The notes under the pieces are model-generated. The model did not search any database. It saw only the letters and a list, made by a program, of their open reading frames with translations, and had not been told where the DNA came from. Shown piece after piece: positions 1 through 9,088 of a DNA stretch of 64,000 nt. Source of the DNA: JBHIYN01 sp041984235 (GTDB taxonomy: Bacteria; Pseudomonadota; Gammaproteobacteria; Ga0077536); assembly GCA_041984235.1 (NCBI GenBank), contig JBHIYN010000007.1:186001-250000 (forward strand), given 5' to 3'. The position numbers and the translations under genes are program-made. The first letter of the stretch is position 1; each line of letters begins with the position of its first letter.

Positions 1-1310
1 CAGGGCAACACGTTGAACACGTCAGCGGACGGAAAGTAGGTGTGGTGGAAGAAGGCGATGCGCAGATCGGGGCGCAGCTCGCGCAGGAAGCCCGGCACCA
101 TCCACAGGTTGTAATCGTGGATCCAGACCAGCGCACCCGGCGCCGCCTCCGCCGCTGCATGCTGCGCGAACTTGCGGTTGATGTCGACGAACACCGCCCA
201 GTGCTCCTCGTTGAACTCGGCGCGTTCCCAGAACGTGTGCAACAGGGGCCAGAAGGCTTCCTTCGAGAAGCGCTTGTAGAAGATATCGACCTCGTCCTTG
301 CTCAGGGGCACGCGTGAGCACACCAGGTTGGGATAGGTCTCCGGGTCGACGGTGGTGCGGGTCTCGAATTCTTCTTCGGGCCCCTCGTGCACCGACCACG
401 CGACCCACGAGCCGGCGATGTGGTCGCCCTTGAAGAAGCCGAGCAGGGTCGGCAGGATGCCGTTCGGCGAGCGATGCGGGATACGCTGCACCTCACCATC
501 CTGTTCGACCTCCTCGTACGGCAGTCGGTGATAGAGCATGACCAGCTCCGACTCGCCGGCAGCGGCAGGGCGCTTGTCCCGGCCCAGCGTCGCGGCGTCG
601 GCGAAGCCGAAGTGCTCCAGCGCTTCGAGAATCCCGCCGCAGCCCGGGCGCCGCGCGTGCAGGACCTCGCCACGCTCGCGCGTTTCATAGAGCAGCTCCG
701 GCTCGGAGCGGCCGACGCACACGCCGCGCGCGCCGATGCGGAACATGCTCAGGTCGTTGAGCGTGTCGCCGGCGACCAGCACCCGATCGAGTTCGACGTC
801 GAGCAGCCCGGACAGGCGCCGCACCGAGGAGCCCTTGTTGATGCCGCGTGGCAGGAAATCGAGGTACCAGCTCGCCGAGTAGACCAGGTCACAGTTGCAA
901 TCCTCGGCGATGCGTTTGACCTCGGGCATGACCCGCGCGAGCTCGTCCGGATCGCAGTAATACGAGCAGCGCCGCTGCTGCGGTACGTCCTGGCGGATGA
1001 GCTGCGGATGCGCGGCCATTGCCGCGGCGATGGCCTGCTCGCCCGGCCACAGCTCGTCGATCTCGGCCTGCAGCGGCAGCACCGGGGTCAGCGTGCGGCC
1101 GTCGACCACGGTCGCACCGACGTCGCAGATGATGTAGTCGGGCTGTGCCACGGAAGGGTCCGACAGCAAAGGCCGTACGTGCTCCAGGCCGCGCCCGGTC
1201 ACGTAAACCAGGGTGACTTCTTCGCAGGAATCGATGAAACGGTAAAGGCGGCCGCGATCGGCGCGCGATCCGCCGAGGAATGTACCGTCCAGGTCGGTGG
1301 CAAGTAGCAT
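1..1310 (-). CDS. Glucosylglycerol-phosphate synthase/phosphatase fusion (GgpPS type), 3' end outside the window
   Basis: Reading leftwards from ATG at 1310, the frame stays open to the window edge, giving about 436 residues. The first ~245 residues are a HAD phosphatase: motif I ATDLDGT near residues 5-11, a conserved lysine in GINKGSS, and motif IV GDTLND. A GT20 (trehalose-6-P synthase superfamily) domain follows, with the signature WIHDYNLWMVP and then FFHHTYFPS. A HAD domain in front of GT20 is the layout described for the bifunctional GgpPS of Stenotrophomonas, which makes glucosylglycerol phosphate from ADP-glucose and glycerol-3-P and dephosphorylates it. A trehalose-type TPS/TPP is the alternative, but there the phosphatase usually lies C-terminal. 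The GH13_18 phosphorylase 39 bp upstream supports glucosylglycerol. The C-terminal half of the GT20 domain is not visible. Confidence 0.85.
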   Translation of the reverse strand, partial: MLLATDLDGTFLGGSRADRGRLYRFIDSCEEVTLVYVTGRGLEHVRPLLSDPSVAQPDYIICDVGATVVDGRTLTPVLPLQAEIDELWPGEQAIAAAMAAHPQLIRQDVPQQRRCSYYCDPDELARVMPEVKRIAEDCNCDLVYSASWYLDFLPRGINKGSSVRRLSGLLDVELDRVLVAGDTLNDLSMFRIGARGVCVGRSEPELLYETRERGEVLHARRPGCGGILEALEHFGFADAATLGRDKRPAAAGESELVMLYHRLPYEEVEQDGEVQRIPHRSPNGILPTLLGFFKGDHIAGSWVAWSVHEGPEEEFETRTTVDPETYPNLVCSRVPLSKDEVDIFYKRFSKEAFWPLLHTFWERAEFNEEHWAVFVDINRKFAQHAAAEAAPGALVWIHDYNLWMVPGFLRELRPDLRIAFFHHTYFPSADVFNVLP

Positions 1311-1349
1311 GGCGTTCACCTGTTGCAGGTCAGTATGAAGCGGAGTGCG

Positions 1350-2789
1350 TCAGCAGCGCATCGAGAGCTGACGGCGGGTCTCCAGGTCGAAATAGGTGAT
1401 GGTGGCGCGCTTGTACATCAGGTCGACGAACAGCTCGCAGCGGCTGTCGCCATCGCGCCAGGCGACGACCAGCGACGAATCGTTCGAGTAATGCAGCTCG
1501 AACTCGCCGTTGAAGGCCGGATACTGGTTGCGAAAGCTCATCAGGCGCAACAGGCGCTTCACCGTGGGCGAGGCGAGGCGCTCCTCGACCTCCGGCAGGG
1601 TGAAGAAATGCCGGTTGATGTCACGCAGCTCGCCGGTCCTCTCGCACAGCGCCTCGTCGTTGGTCGCGCACAGCAGGCCAACGTAGTAGACCTGTGGAAT
1701 TCCCGGCGTGAAGAACTGGATTGCACGGGCGCAGATGTAGGCGTCGTCATTGCGCTTGAGCGCATCGTAGAACGTGCAGGTGAGCTGGTAGATTGCTCCC
1801 ACGCTGTGCACACTGGCGGCCGAGCCGCGCATGATCGGGTCGGCGCTGCGCCGGAGGACGTTGTCGACCATGTCCTGCACCCGTTCGGCGGGCAACAGGT
1901 CTTCGACGTCAGGGATACAGATGCCGTCGTGCGTGTCGAGCACGGTCACCTGGTTGTGCGGACAGGTGCGCAGCCAGTTCTTGAGATAGCGGCTGTTGGC
2001 GTCGAGCAGCGAGTAGAGCACCAGTGGCGGCAGCGCGAAGGCATACGGGCGCATGTCGCGCCGGCTGATCGCGGTCTGGTAGCTGGGGTGATCATGGACC
2101 TCGGGCAGGACCTCGGCGCCGTTGGCCCTGGCGACGCCGTTGACCCAGTCGAGGATCTGGTAGACGTCCGGCTCGACCAGGAAGCAACTGGTGCCGACAC
2201 GCTTGGTCGTGTAGCCGAAGGCATCGAGGCGAAACAGGCGCACGCCGCGCGCGGCGAGGAAGGCCACGATGTCGCCGACGAAACGGTACGTGTAATCGCT
2301 CGTGTAGTCGAGATCGATCTGGCGCTCGGTGAACGTGCACCAGACGCGGTCAACGGTGCCGTCGCCGAACTGGATCTCGCGGAACGGGACCTTCTCCTTG
2401 CGGATATGGATCTTGGCGAGATCGTCCGGGGTGATCTCGTCGAGCTCGCTCAGGCGCACGAACAGGCCCGCGTACTCGGAGTCGCGCCCATTGGCCAGAA
2501 AGTCGCGGAACTCGGGCGACTCGTCGGAGATGTGGTTGAGCGTGATGTCCAGGCACAGGTCGTAGTCGCGGGCGATGGCTTCCAGGTCGTCCCAACTGCC
2601 GTAGGCGGGATCGATCTCCTTGTGCGAGATTGGCGAGAAGCCGCCGTCCGCGTTGGACGGGAACGGCGGCAGCACGTGCACACCACCGATGGCAGACGCG
2701 AAGTAGTTGTCGAGAGCGAAGCGCAGGTCTTTCAGCCCGTCGCCAATCCGGTTCGGGTAGGCGATGAGCTGGATGGTGTTTTTCAGCAC
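1350..2789 (-). CDS. GH13 subfamily 18 phosphorylase (glucosylglycerol or sucrose phosphorylase)
   Basis: A 479-residue protein starting at GTG 2789. It has the full GH13_18 catalytic set: nucleophile Asp in RLDAFGY, acid/base Glu in LPEVHDH, and the transition-state Asp in VLDTHDG. Length and motifs fit sucrose phosphorylase-like enzymes, which split an alpha-glucoside with phosphate to give glucose-1-phosphate. The next gene in the operon is a glucosylglycerol-phosphate synthase/phosphatase. In Marinobacter adhaerens a GH13_18 enzyme beside that synthase gene was shown to be a 2-O-alpha-glucosylglycerol phosphorylase, so that specificity is my first choice here. Sucrose phosphorylase cannot be excluded by reading alone. 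The enzyme would recycle the osmolyte when salinity drops. Confidence 0.85.
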   Translation of the reverse strand: MLKNTIQLIAYPNRIGDGLKDLRFALDNYFASAIGGVHVLPPFPSNADGGFSPISHKEIDPAYGSWDDLEAIARDYDLCLDITLNHISDESPEFRDFLANGRDSEYAGLFVRLSELDEITPDDLAKIHIRKEKVPFREIQFGDGTVDRVWCTFTERQIDLDYTSDYTYRFVGDIVAFLAARGVRLFRLDAFGYTTKRVGTSCFLVEPDVYQILDWVNGVARANGAEVLPEVHDHPSYQTAISRRDMRPYAFALPPLVLYSLLDANSRYLKNWLRTCPHNQVTVLDTHDGICIPDVEDLLPAERVQDMVDNVLRRSADPIMRGSAASVHSVGAIYQLTCTFYDALKRNDDAYICARAIQFFTPGIPQVYYVGLLCATNDEALCERTGELRDINRHFFTLPEVEERLASPTVKRLLRLMSFRNQYPAFNGEFELHYSNDSSLVVAWRDGDSRCELFVDLMYKRATITYFDLETRRQLSMRC

Positions 2790-3212
2790 GGGAACGACGG
2801 GTTACCGGGACAGGATGGTGCAATCACCAGCTACCCCAGCGAATTTCGTGCCATACCCGCCGCACGCGTGCGCCCGGCAGGCGCTTTGCGCCCGTGCTGG
2901 CGCGTCAAACCGGCCCGACCGAGGCCGCACGCCGCGGGCCGTGATTGCCGCGAAATGTTCCAGGACCGTGCACGCGCGCGCCCTTATGGTGCGGCGCGCA
3001 CCTGCGCGGCCCGGTGCGCGGCGCTTTGGTGACGGCCGCGTTCTGTTCTAGCATGCCGGCTCTGAACGGGCGCGCTGGGCCGCGCCCGGCCGATCGGCCT
3101 GCTCCCGGAAACCACCTCGCATGACACCCTGCGTACCCAACCTGCGCCCGGCGCAGACCTGCGCCCCTGCGGCCCGGTTCGCCGTCGCACCGAGCTGCAC
3201 GGACGCGGCCGC
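2790..3212. other. Intergenic region between divergent operons
   Basis: This 423-bp gap separates the leftward GH13/GgpPS operon from the rightward glycosyltransferase. Both promoters must lie here, but I see no convincing -35/-10 pair, repeat or small gene. Open frames crossing it are antisense extensions of neighbouring shadows. Confidence 0.5.
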
Positions 3213-4880
3213 ATGAGCGCGGATGACGCTGAAATGGTGCCGGACAGCCCGCTGCCGACAGTCAGCGTCGTCATCCGCAACTACAATCGCGCCGAAACCG
3301 TCGGGCGCGCGATCGACAGCGCGCTGGCGCAGACCTGGCAGGATTTCGAGATCGTGGTCGTCGACGATGCCTCCACCGACCGCTCGGTAGAGACCATCAC
3401 GCGACGCTACGGCACCTGCGAGAAGCTGCGCCTGGTGGAGCTGCTGACCAACCGTGGCGCCGCCGCCGCTGCCAACACTGGTGTCGACCTCGCGCGCGGC
3501 CGCTACGTCGCCTTCCTCGACAGCGACGACGAATGGCTGCCGGACTTCCTGCGTTACCACGTCGAGGCGCTGGAGGAGCATCCCCGCGCGGTGATGACCT
3601 ACTGCGCGATGTTCCAGGTGTGGGCACACTTCGGCCTCGAGCGCCTGGTGCGTCCGCGGCACTCGAACAACCAGCGCGTTGACATGCTGTTCGGCGGTTT
3701 CGTGCACTCGCAGTCGATGACGGTAGCGCGACGCGAGGCCCTGATCGACTGTGGCGGCTTCGACGAGGCCTTCAAGGTCAGCCACGACTTCGACCTGTGG
3801 CTGCGCTTCGCGCTCGAGCACGAACGACCGTTCGTGTTCATCGATCGTCCCCTGCTCCGTTACCACATGTCGGCCGACGCCCTGACCACCGATTACCGCA
3901 CCTGGAGCGACGAGTATCGCGCCGTGCTCGATGCCGGGTACGCGCATGCCGCGGCCAGGCCCTACCGCAAGCACAAGGACAAGGCCAAGGAGCGGGTCAG
4001 GGGTATGGTCATGGTGCGCCGGGAAATCGAACGCTGGCTGCGCGCCACCAGCGAGAAAACCGTTTCCGTGATCGTGCGCACGCACAATCGTCTCGACAGC
4101 CTGCGGCGCGCCATCGAGAGCATCGACGCCCAGGACTACCGCAACTTCGAGATCATCGTCATCAACGACGGCTCGACCGACGCTACCGCGGCGTGGCTGA
4201 ACGCGCAGCAGCGGGAGGATTTCAAACCGGTCAACTTCGATCACAGCCGGGGCCGCGCCGCGGCACTCAACTACGGCGCCCTGATCGCCGACGGTGAGCT
4301 GCTGACCTTCCTCGACGACGACGACGAATGGCTGCCCGGCTATCTCTCGGCGCAGGTCCGCGCCCATTCGTTCGTCGCCAACACACCGGTGTTCTCCTAT
4401 ACCGATTACTACCTGCGCACCAGCGACCGCCCGACGCCGGCGCGGCGCAGCCATCCGCAGCCCGCGGGCATCAGCGATCTCTTCGCCCACCACCTGTTCA
4501 ACACCTGCCCGCACAGCCTGTCCATGTTCGCCGTGATGCGCGATGCCTTCCGCGCGATCGACGGTGCGGACGAAACGCTGCCCATCGGTGAGGACACCGA
4601 CCTCTACCTGCGGCTGCTGGCGGCGTCGTGCAATCCGCTCGGCGAGCGCCCGGCGGAGCACGCGCCTGCCCACGTGCGCCTGCCGCTGGTGGTGTGGCGG
4701 CGCGAGGACGACGGCCAGCGCGCCGCCATGAAGGCGCTCTACCTGGAGTCGGCCGAGCGCATCCACGAGGGCTTCTTCGCGACCGGCGTGGGGCGCCATT
4801 ACCGCCACCTGCGCGGCGAGCTCGCGAGTCACTTCCGCGACACCATGAGTCGCGCCTACCGCTATCACTTCGGACTGTGA
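3213..4880 (+). CDS. Tandem family 2 glycosyltransferase (two GT-A domains)
   Basis: A 555-residue cytoplasmic protein without a signal peptide or membrane segments. Two complete GT2 domains lie in series. The first starts at VSVVIRNYNRAET (around residue 16) and has the metal/nucleotide motif FLDSDDEW. The second starts at VSVIVRTHNRLDS (around residue 287) and has FLDDDDEW. GT2 enzymes move a sugar from a nucleotide donor to a saccharide or lipid acceptor. Tandem domains often make alternating linkages in a polysaccharide, which is inference here. The stop codon overlaps the GTG start of the next gene (a sulfotransferase) in a GTGA, so the two are translationally coupled and probably act on the same glycan. 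Confidence 0.85.
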   Translation: MSADDAEMVPDSPLPTVSVVIRNYNRAETVGRAIDSALAQTWQDFEIVVVDDASTDRSVETITRRYGTCEKLRLVELLTNRGAAAAANTGVDLARGRYVAFLDSDDEWLPDFLRYHVEALEEHPRAVMTYCAMFQVWAHFGLERLVRPRHSNNQRVDMLFGGFVHSQSMTVARREALIDCGGFDEAFKVSHDFDLWLRFALEHERPFVFIDRPLLRYHMSADALTTDYRTWSDEYRAVLDAGYAHAAARPYRKHKDKAKERVRGMVMVRREIERWLRATSEKTVSVIVRTHNRLDSLRRAIESIDAQDYRNFEIIVINDGSTDATAAWLNAQQREDFKPVNFDHSRGRAAALNYGALIADGELLTFLDDDDEWLPGYLSAQVRAHSFVANTPVFSYTDYYLRTSDRPTPARRSHPQPAGISDLFAHHLFNTCPHSLSMFAVMRDAFRAIDGADETLPIGEDTDLYLRLLAASCNPLGERPAEHAPAHVRLPLVVWRREDDGQRAAMKALYLESAERIHEGFFATGVGRHYRHLRGELASHFRDTMSRAYRYHFGL

Positions 4881-5770
4881 GCGGAAACGGCGACAGCGCG
4901 GTCGACGTGCGCGGACGGCGCGCGATCCTGATCTACGGGATCGCGCCGCGCAGCGGCACCAACTATCTCTACGACCTGTTCCTGGTGCATCCGCAGGTCG
5001 GTGCCTGCGCTCCGGTATGGGAGGATTACCTGACCTTCCACGCCGACGCCCTGGCCGCGTATGCGGGCGACGTGGCGACGCACTGGCACCGTTTTCGGCG
5101 CATCTGGGACGGCCAGTTGCCGGCCGACCCGGAGTCCTGCCTGCTCGAATCGCTGGGCGACGGTTTGCTGCGCTTCCTCGGCGACCGCTGCGAGCGGCCG
5201 GTGATGCTGACCAAGACGCCCTCGCCGCGCAATCTCGACCTCGCTCCACGCCTGTTCCCGCGCGCGGCTATCGTCATCCTGCAGCGCGATGGCCGCGCGG
5301 TGGTCGAATCCGCCGTGCGCTCGGGCCTGGGTCCGGAGCACGGCAACCGTTACGACGTGTTCATGCGCCAGTGGGCCACGGCCGCGCAGACCATCATCAA
5401 TTTTCGTGCGACCTTTGCCGACTACGGCGAACGTTTCCGCATCGTCCGCTACGAGGACCTGATCGCGGATCTCGCCGGCACGCTGCCGGCGCTGCTCGAC
5501 TTCTGCGCTCTGCCGCGCGGCGACTACGACATGGACCGCGCCGGCGCCTTACCGGTGCGCGGCTCGTCGACCTTCGGGCGCCGGGCCGGAGACGGCCGCA
5601 CAGCACAGCTCGACTGGGCGCCGAAGCCGCGTACCGCCGGTTTCGATCCGCTGTCGCGCTTCGCCGACTGGCCGGCGGAACGCCACGCGCTGTTCAACCG
5701 CATCGCCGGAGACCAGATGCGCGCGCTCGGCTACGAGTTGGTCGACCCGGCGGACGCCGAATCGGGCTGA
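4877..5770 (+). CDS. PAPS-dependent sulfotransferase family protein, copy 1
   Basis: A 297-residue protein starting at GTG 4877, which overlaps the stop of the glycosyltransferase. The 5'-phosphosulfate loop is seen as APRSGTNYLYDLF near the N-terminus. A 3'-phosphate-binding segment follows at LQRDGRAVVESAVRS, and then RYEDLIADL, typical of Sulfotransfer-type domains. The C-terminal block GSSTFGRRAGDG with a following W-x-PK segment recurs in the second sulfotransferase at 8216-9088, so the two are paralogues. Likely role: sulfation of a sugar or small acceptor made by the coupled glycosyltransferase; the acceptor is unknown. The longer upstream extension of this frame runs inside the glycosyltransferase gene and is not coding. 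Confidence 0.82.
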   Translation: MSGNGDSAVDVRGRRAILIYGIAPRSGTNYLYDLFLVHPQVGACAPVWEDYLTFHADALAAYAGDVATHWHRFRRIWDGQLPADPESCLLESLGDGLLRFLGDRCERPVMLTKTPSPRNLDLAPRLFPRAAIVILQRDGRAVVESAVRSGLGPEHGNRYDVFMRQWATAAQTIINFRATFADYGERFRIVRYEDLIADLAGTLPALLDFCALPRGDYDMDRAGALPVRGSSTFGRRAGDGRTAQLDWAPKPRTAGFDPLSRFADWPAERHALFNRIAGDQMRALGYELVDPADAESG

Positions 5771-5781
5771 ACGGCGCGCGA

Positions 5782-6609
5782 TCAGCCGCCGGAGCCGCCG
5801 GCACTCAGTCCGAGTTGCTCGACGACCTCCTGCACGGCGTCGAAGTTGGCGCCGGACTCGTTGTCGAGATCTTCGAGGCGCTGCTCGAGCGCGCTGATCT
5901 CGGACTCGGTCACCTCCATCATCTCGGGGGTGGCGTCGTTGATGGTCAGGGTGCGGGCGGGCGCGGCGCCACCGCCGTCGGGAGACTCCAGGGTCTTCTG
6001 CACGTTGTCGAGCTCTTCCTGCGAAGCCTCGACCACCGAGACGTTGCCGGAGGCGTCGACGTGCAGCTTGTAACCGGGCTTGCTGATCTGCTCACTGTCG
6101 CCGCTGTTCGATTGGAAGCTCGCCTCGTCGCCGTAGAGGAAATAGACGTCGATGCTGCCGTCGTCGTTCATCGCGATCAGCACCACCGCGCCGCGGATCC
6201 CGATAGTGCCGTAGCTGGTACGGATCTGAACCGGGTGGCGCTTGCTGACCAGGCCGCCGACGAAGCGGAACAGGCCCTTGGCGGCCTCGATCGTCATCGA
6301 GCCCAGGCCTTCCTCGCGATCGAACTCGAAGCTCTCGATGGTGATCTCGGAATTGGGCCCGATCAGCAGTGCCGAGCGGTCGATCATGTTGATCTTCGCG
6401 CGCCCGCGCGGGCCGGTGCGAATGACCTGGTTGGCGAACACCGCGTCGCCGATGTTGATCGGAGTCAGCTTGCCACCGGGCATCCGCGCATCGACCCCGG
6501 CGAGCTTGACCGCGACCACGCCGCTCTTGTTCTGCGCCGCGGCTTCCTGTGCCGCGAGCACAGCCGCCAGCGCGGTCGCCGCTATCCAGACTTCGCGTGT
6601 TCCACCCAT
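5782..6609 (-). CDS. FecR-domain periplasmic protein
   Basis: A 275-residue protein with an N-terminal signal peptide (hydrophobic stretch from about residue 7, cleavage near AQEAAAQ). It has a FecR fold: GDAVFANQVIRTGPRGRAKI, then LIGPNSEITIESFEFD, then the strand YGTIGIRGAV. An acidic, coiled-coil-like C-terminus follows (residues ~220-265). It differs from FecR anti-sigma proteins because it has no transmembrane helix and no FecI sigma gene nearby. Proteins like this often accompany surface or outer-membrane proteins. It lies 16 bp downstream of the TPR/beta-barrel gene in the same operon, so I infer a shared envelope role. Confidence 0.8.
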   Translation of the reverse strand: MGGTREVWIAATALAAVLAAQEAAAQNKSGVVAVKLAGVDARMPGGKLTPINIGDAVFANQVIRTGPRGRAKINMIDRSALLIGPNSEITIESFEFDREEGLGSMTIEAAKGLFRFVGGLVSKRHPVQIRTSYGTIGIRGAVVLIAMNDDGSIDVYFLYGDEASFQSNSGDSEQISKPGYKLHVDASGNVSVVEASQEELDNVQKTLESPDGGGAAPARTLTINDATPEMMEVTESEISALEQRLEDLDNESGANFDAVQEVVEQLGLSAGGSGG

Positions 6610-6625
6610 GGCCCGTACTCCGCAA

Positions 6626-7960
6626 CTAGAACCAGTATGACATGCTCACGGTGGTGGAGATGTTATCCCGTTCGAAGTTCGGCAAATTCGAGTCCACGAA
6701 CTGCCCGGAGACCTCGATCAGCGCCTGCAGGCGCCCGCTCAGCGGAATCGCGTTGCCGACGTTGAAGCGCCATTCACGGTCGTCCCGCACGCGCAGCGGG
6801 TCGATGGCCGGATTGGCTGCGTCGTAGTCGGTATCGCGATAGGCGCCGCCGGCAAAGAAGCGCCAGCGGCCGGGTAGAACGGCGAGCGGCGACGCGTAGG
6901 TCAGGTCGCCGCGCACGCGCAGTCCGAGCTCCAGGGTGTCGTTGAAATCCGCCTTTGCCGCGCGGTCGATGACGTCGAAGCCGCCCAGCACGCTGAAGTT
7001 GTCGCGCAGCAGGTAGCGGCCGTTGAGGCGAAAGATGTGCTCGTGCCCGTCACGCTGCTGCTCGATGCGCGGGCGTGCGGCGGTGTTGTTGTAACGACGC
7101 TGGCGATGCTGGAACAGGCTCGAGATACGCAACCGGCGATCGTCGAAGTAATTGACGTCGATGCCGGCGCCGTAGACGTTGGAGAGCAGGTCGTCGTCGC
7201 GGAACACGCCGTTGACGACGAAGTGGGGGCGCACGTCGAAGCCTTTCCAGGCCACCGGGCGGGGCTTGAAGCGCGCGCCCGTGGTGCCCTCCAGGGTGAC
7301 GTTGTTGACCTGGTCGAGGTCGAACTGGCGATTGCCGTAGAGGAAGGCCGTGCTTTCCAGCGCCAGGTCGTTCTGGCGCTTGAGGTCATAGACGTGCCGG
7401 ACATTGGCCGAGATGAAGCCGTCGCCGTCGCCGTCCTCCTGGAACTCGTCGTCGAGGATGACATCGAAACCGCGCGCCAGCACGCGCGACGAATCGGTGC
7501 CGGAATTGGCATTGGTGCGATAACGCAGGCCGGCGGTGATACGCCCGCTGATGAAGTGCCGCCCGGTGGAGTCGTCGACGCGGACCAGGAAGTTCTGCGC
7601 GCGCACGTTCTGGGCCCGCGTCAGCCCGCCGTCCGCGAGCGCCCGGTTGAGGTGGTAACGCGCGGCGGCGAAGGATTCCAGGCGGTAGTAGAGGATGCCG
7701 AGGTCGACGCGCACCGCGGCCAGGTCCGGCGACATCATCAGCACGCCTTCAAGTGCGCCGATGGCCGCCTCGTAGTCCGCGGCCTCGATCGCCACCCGCG
7801 CGTAGCTCAGCGTCAGGTCGACGTTGCCGGGATCGGCGAACATCGCCTCGAAAGCGGATTGCAGGTCGGCCTCGGTGGCCGCCTCGACGGCCGGCGCCGC
7901 GAGCGCGACGCTGAGCGCAATCGCCAGCCAGGCATCGCGCCGTGTCCAGATCAGGGCCAT
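6626..7960 (-). CDS. TPR-containing outer-membrane beta-barrel protein
   Basis: A 444-residue exported protein with a signal peptide (WLAIALSVALAAPAVEA) followed by TPR-like helical repeats over about residues 30-140 (for example NVDLTLSYARVAIEAADYEAAIGAL). From about residue 155 onward it has alternating strands typical of a beta-barrel, and it ends in MSYWF, the aromatic C-terminal residue expected of BAM-assembled barrels. A TPR domain in front of a 14-strand-like barrel recalls SLAM/DUF560-type export proteins, but I cannot assign a cargo. It is first in an operon with the FecR protein. Promoter sequence would lie in 7961-8215. Confidence 0.75.
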   Translation of the reverse strand: MALIWTRRDAWLAIALSVALAAPAVEAATEADLQSAFEAMFADPGNVDLTLSYARVAIEAADYEAAIGALEGVLMMSPDLAAVRVDLGILYYRLESFAAARYHLNRALADGGLTRAQNVRAQNFLVRVDDSTGRHFISGRITAGLRYRTNANSGTDSSRVLARGFDVILDDEFQEDGDGDGFISANVRHVYDLKRQNDLALESTAFLYGNRQFDLDQVNNVTLEGTTGARFKPRPVAWKGFDVRPHFVVNGVFRDDDLLSNVYGAGIDVNYFDDRRLRISSLFQHRQRRYNNTAARPRIEQQRDGHEHIFRLNGRYLLRDNFSVLGGFDVIDRAAKADFNDTLELGLRVRGDLTYASPLAVLPGRWRFFAGGAYRDTDYDAANPAIDPLRVRDDREWRFNVGNAIPLSGRLQALIEVSGQFVDSNLPNFERDNISTTVSMSYWF

Positions 7961-8215
7961 GACAGCCTCCCACGTTGATGGCAGCCGCGCAGGCCGCAGG
8001 AATTCTCAAAGACTAGATCAAATAAAGCTTGTTGGCCATTGATATTGTTAATTATTTCCTGTTATTCGCGTTTGCGCACCGGCCGCGCAGCAGCGGCGGT
8101 TCCGTGGCCGCCAGGAATCTCCGCGAATCGTACGCCGGCCGCAGCGTCGTGCGCGCCGCCCGCGGCTGGCCGCTGACGACATGAAAAGCAGGCGCCGTGA
8201 CCGTACCATGACGCC

Positions 8216-9088
8216 GTGCACGCCGCCTCCGACAGCGAAGCGCCGCCCGCCGGCGCAGCCCTGCCCTGCCCGCTGTTCGTGCTCGGGACCAAGGGGCGCT
8301 CCGGTACCGGTTACCTCAGCGAGCTGCTGCGCCTGCATCCGGATTGCGGGCGCCCGCTGGCGCCGCTGGAACGCGAGGACTGGCTGCTGGACTACGCGCA
8401 TCACCTGGTGCGCTACGCCTCCTCGGTCGCCGGACGGATCGGTAATGGCCGCTTCGAACCGCTGGACGTCACCGGGCTCGACGACGCCCTGCTCGAGTCC
8501 ATCGGCCGCGGCATCCTGGCCCTGGCCGCGAGCCCCTGCCCCGGGGCCACGCACGTTGCGTTCAAGACGCCGACGCTGAACGGCATCGAGCATGCGTGGC
8601 GCCTGTTTCCGCGCGCCCGCGTCATCGTCATCGTGCGTAACGGCCGCGACTCGGTGGAATCCTCGCTGCGCTCGTGGCCGACCGAGCGCAACGGCGATCC
8701 GATCCCCGCCGAGGAGTTCACGCGGCGCTGGACGGGCGGCGTGCGCGCGCTGTTCGAGCTGATGGAGAGCCACCCGGGGCGTTTCCTGTCCGTGCGCTAC
8801 GAGGACCTGGTACTCGATCTCGATCGCCGCATGGCGCAGATTCTGCGCTACGCCGGCCTCGATCCGGCGCGCTACGATTTCGCTGCTGCGGCCGACCTGC
8901 CGGTGTACGGCTCGTCGAGCTTCGGCCGCCACAACGGTGCCGTGACCTGGCAGCCGCAAGCGAAGACCGCCGCGTTCCGGCCACTCGATCGGGCTCAGGG
9001 CTGGAACGCGGACCAGCATCGCGCCTTCAACGCGATCGCCGGCCGCATGATGCGTGCGCTGGGCTATCCGCTGGTGGAGACGGACTGA
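8216..9088 (+). CDS. PAPS-dependent sulfotransferase family protein, copy 2
   Basis: A 290-residue protein from GTG 8216. The 5'-phosphosulfate loop is TKGRSGTGYLSELL, the 3'-phosphate segment is IVRNGRDSVESSLRSW, and VRYEDLVLDL follows. The C-terminus has YGSSSFGRHNG and a W-x-P block matching the first sulfotransferase (4877-5770), including the ending MMRALGYPLVE, so this is a diverged duplicate. Its 3' end overlaps the 3' end of the convergent glycosyltransferase by 25 bp. The acceptor is unknown; the neighbourhood suggests an envelope glycan. The weak start context leaves the exact N-terminus open. Confidence 0.82.
   Translation: MHAASDSEAPPAGAALPCPLFVLGTKGRSGTGYLSELLRLHPDCGRPLAPLEREDWLLDYAHHLVRYASSVAGRIGNGRFEPLDVTGLDDALLESIGRGILALAASPCPGATHVAFKTPTLNGIEHAWRLFPRARVIVIVRNGRDSVESSLRSWPTERNGDPIPAEEFTRRWTGGVRALFELMESHPGRFLSVRYEDLVLDLDRRMAQILRYAGLDPARYDFAAAADLPVYGSSSFGRHNGAVTWQPQAKTAAFRPLDRAQGWNADQHRAFNAIAGRMMRALGYPLVETD

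Noticed and set aside
1323..3032. A 569-codon open frame on the plus strand opposite the GH13 phosphorylase
   Set aside because: The minus strand carries the three GH13 catalytic residues; the plus frame has no recognisable domain.
3048..5249. A 733-codon open frame on the minus strand opposite the glycosyltransferase and sulfotransferase
   Set aside because: Its translation is low-complexity (Arg/Ala/Val/His-rich) with no domain, and it mirrors two well-supported genes. Long antisense frames are common in GC-rich coding DNA.
5782..6609. A FecR anti-sigma factor of an iron-uptake system
   Set aside because: There is no FecI sigma gene, no FecA receptor and no transmembrane helix; it pairs with a TPR/beta-barrel protein.
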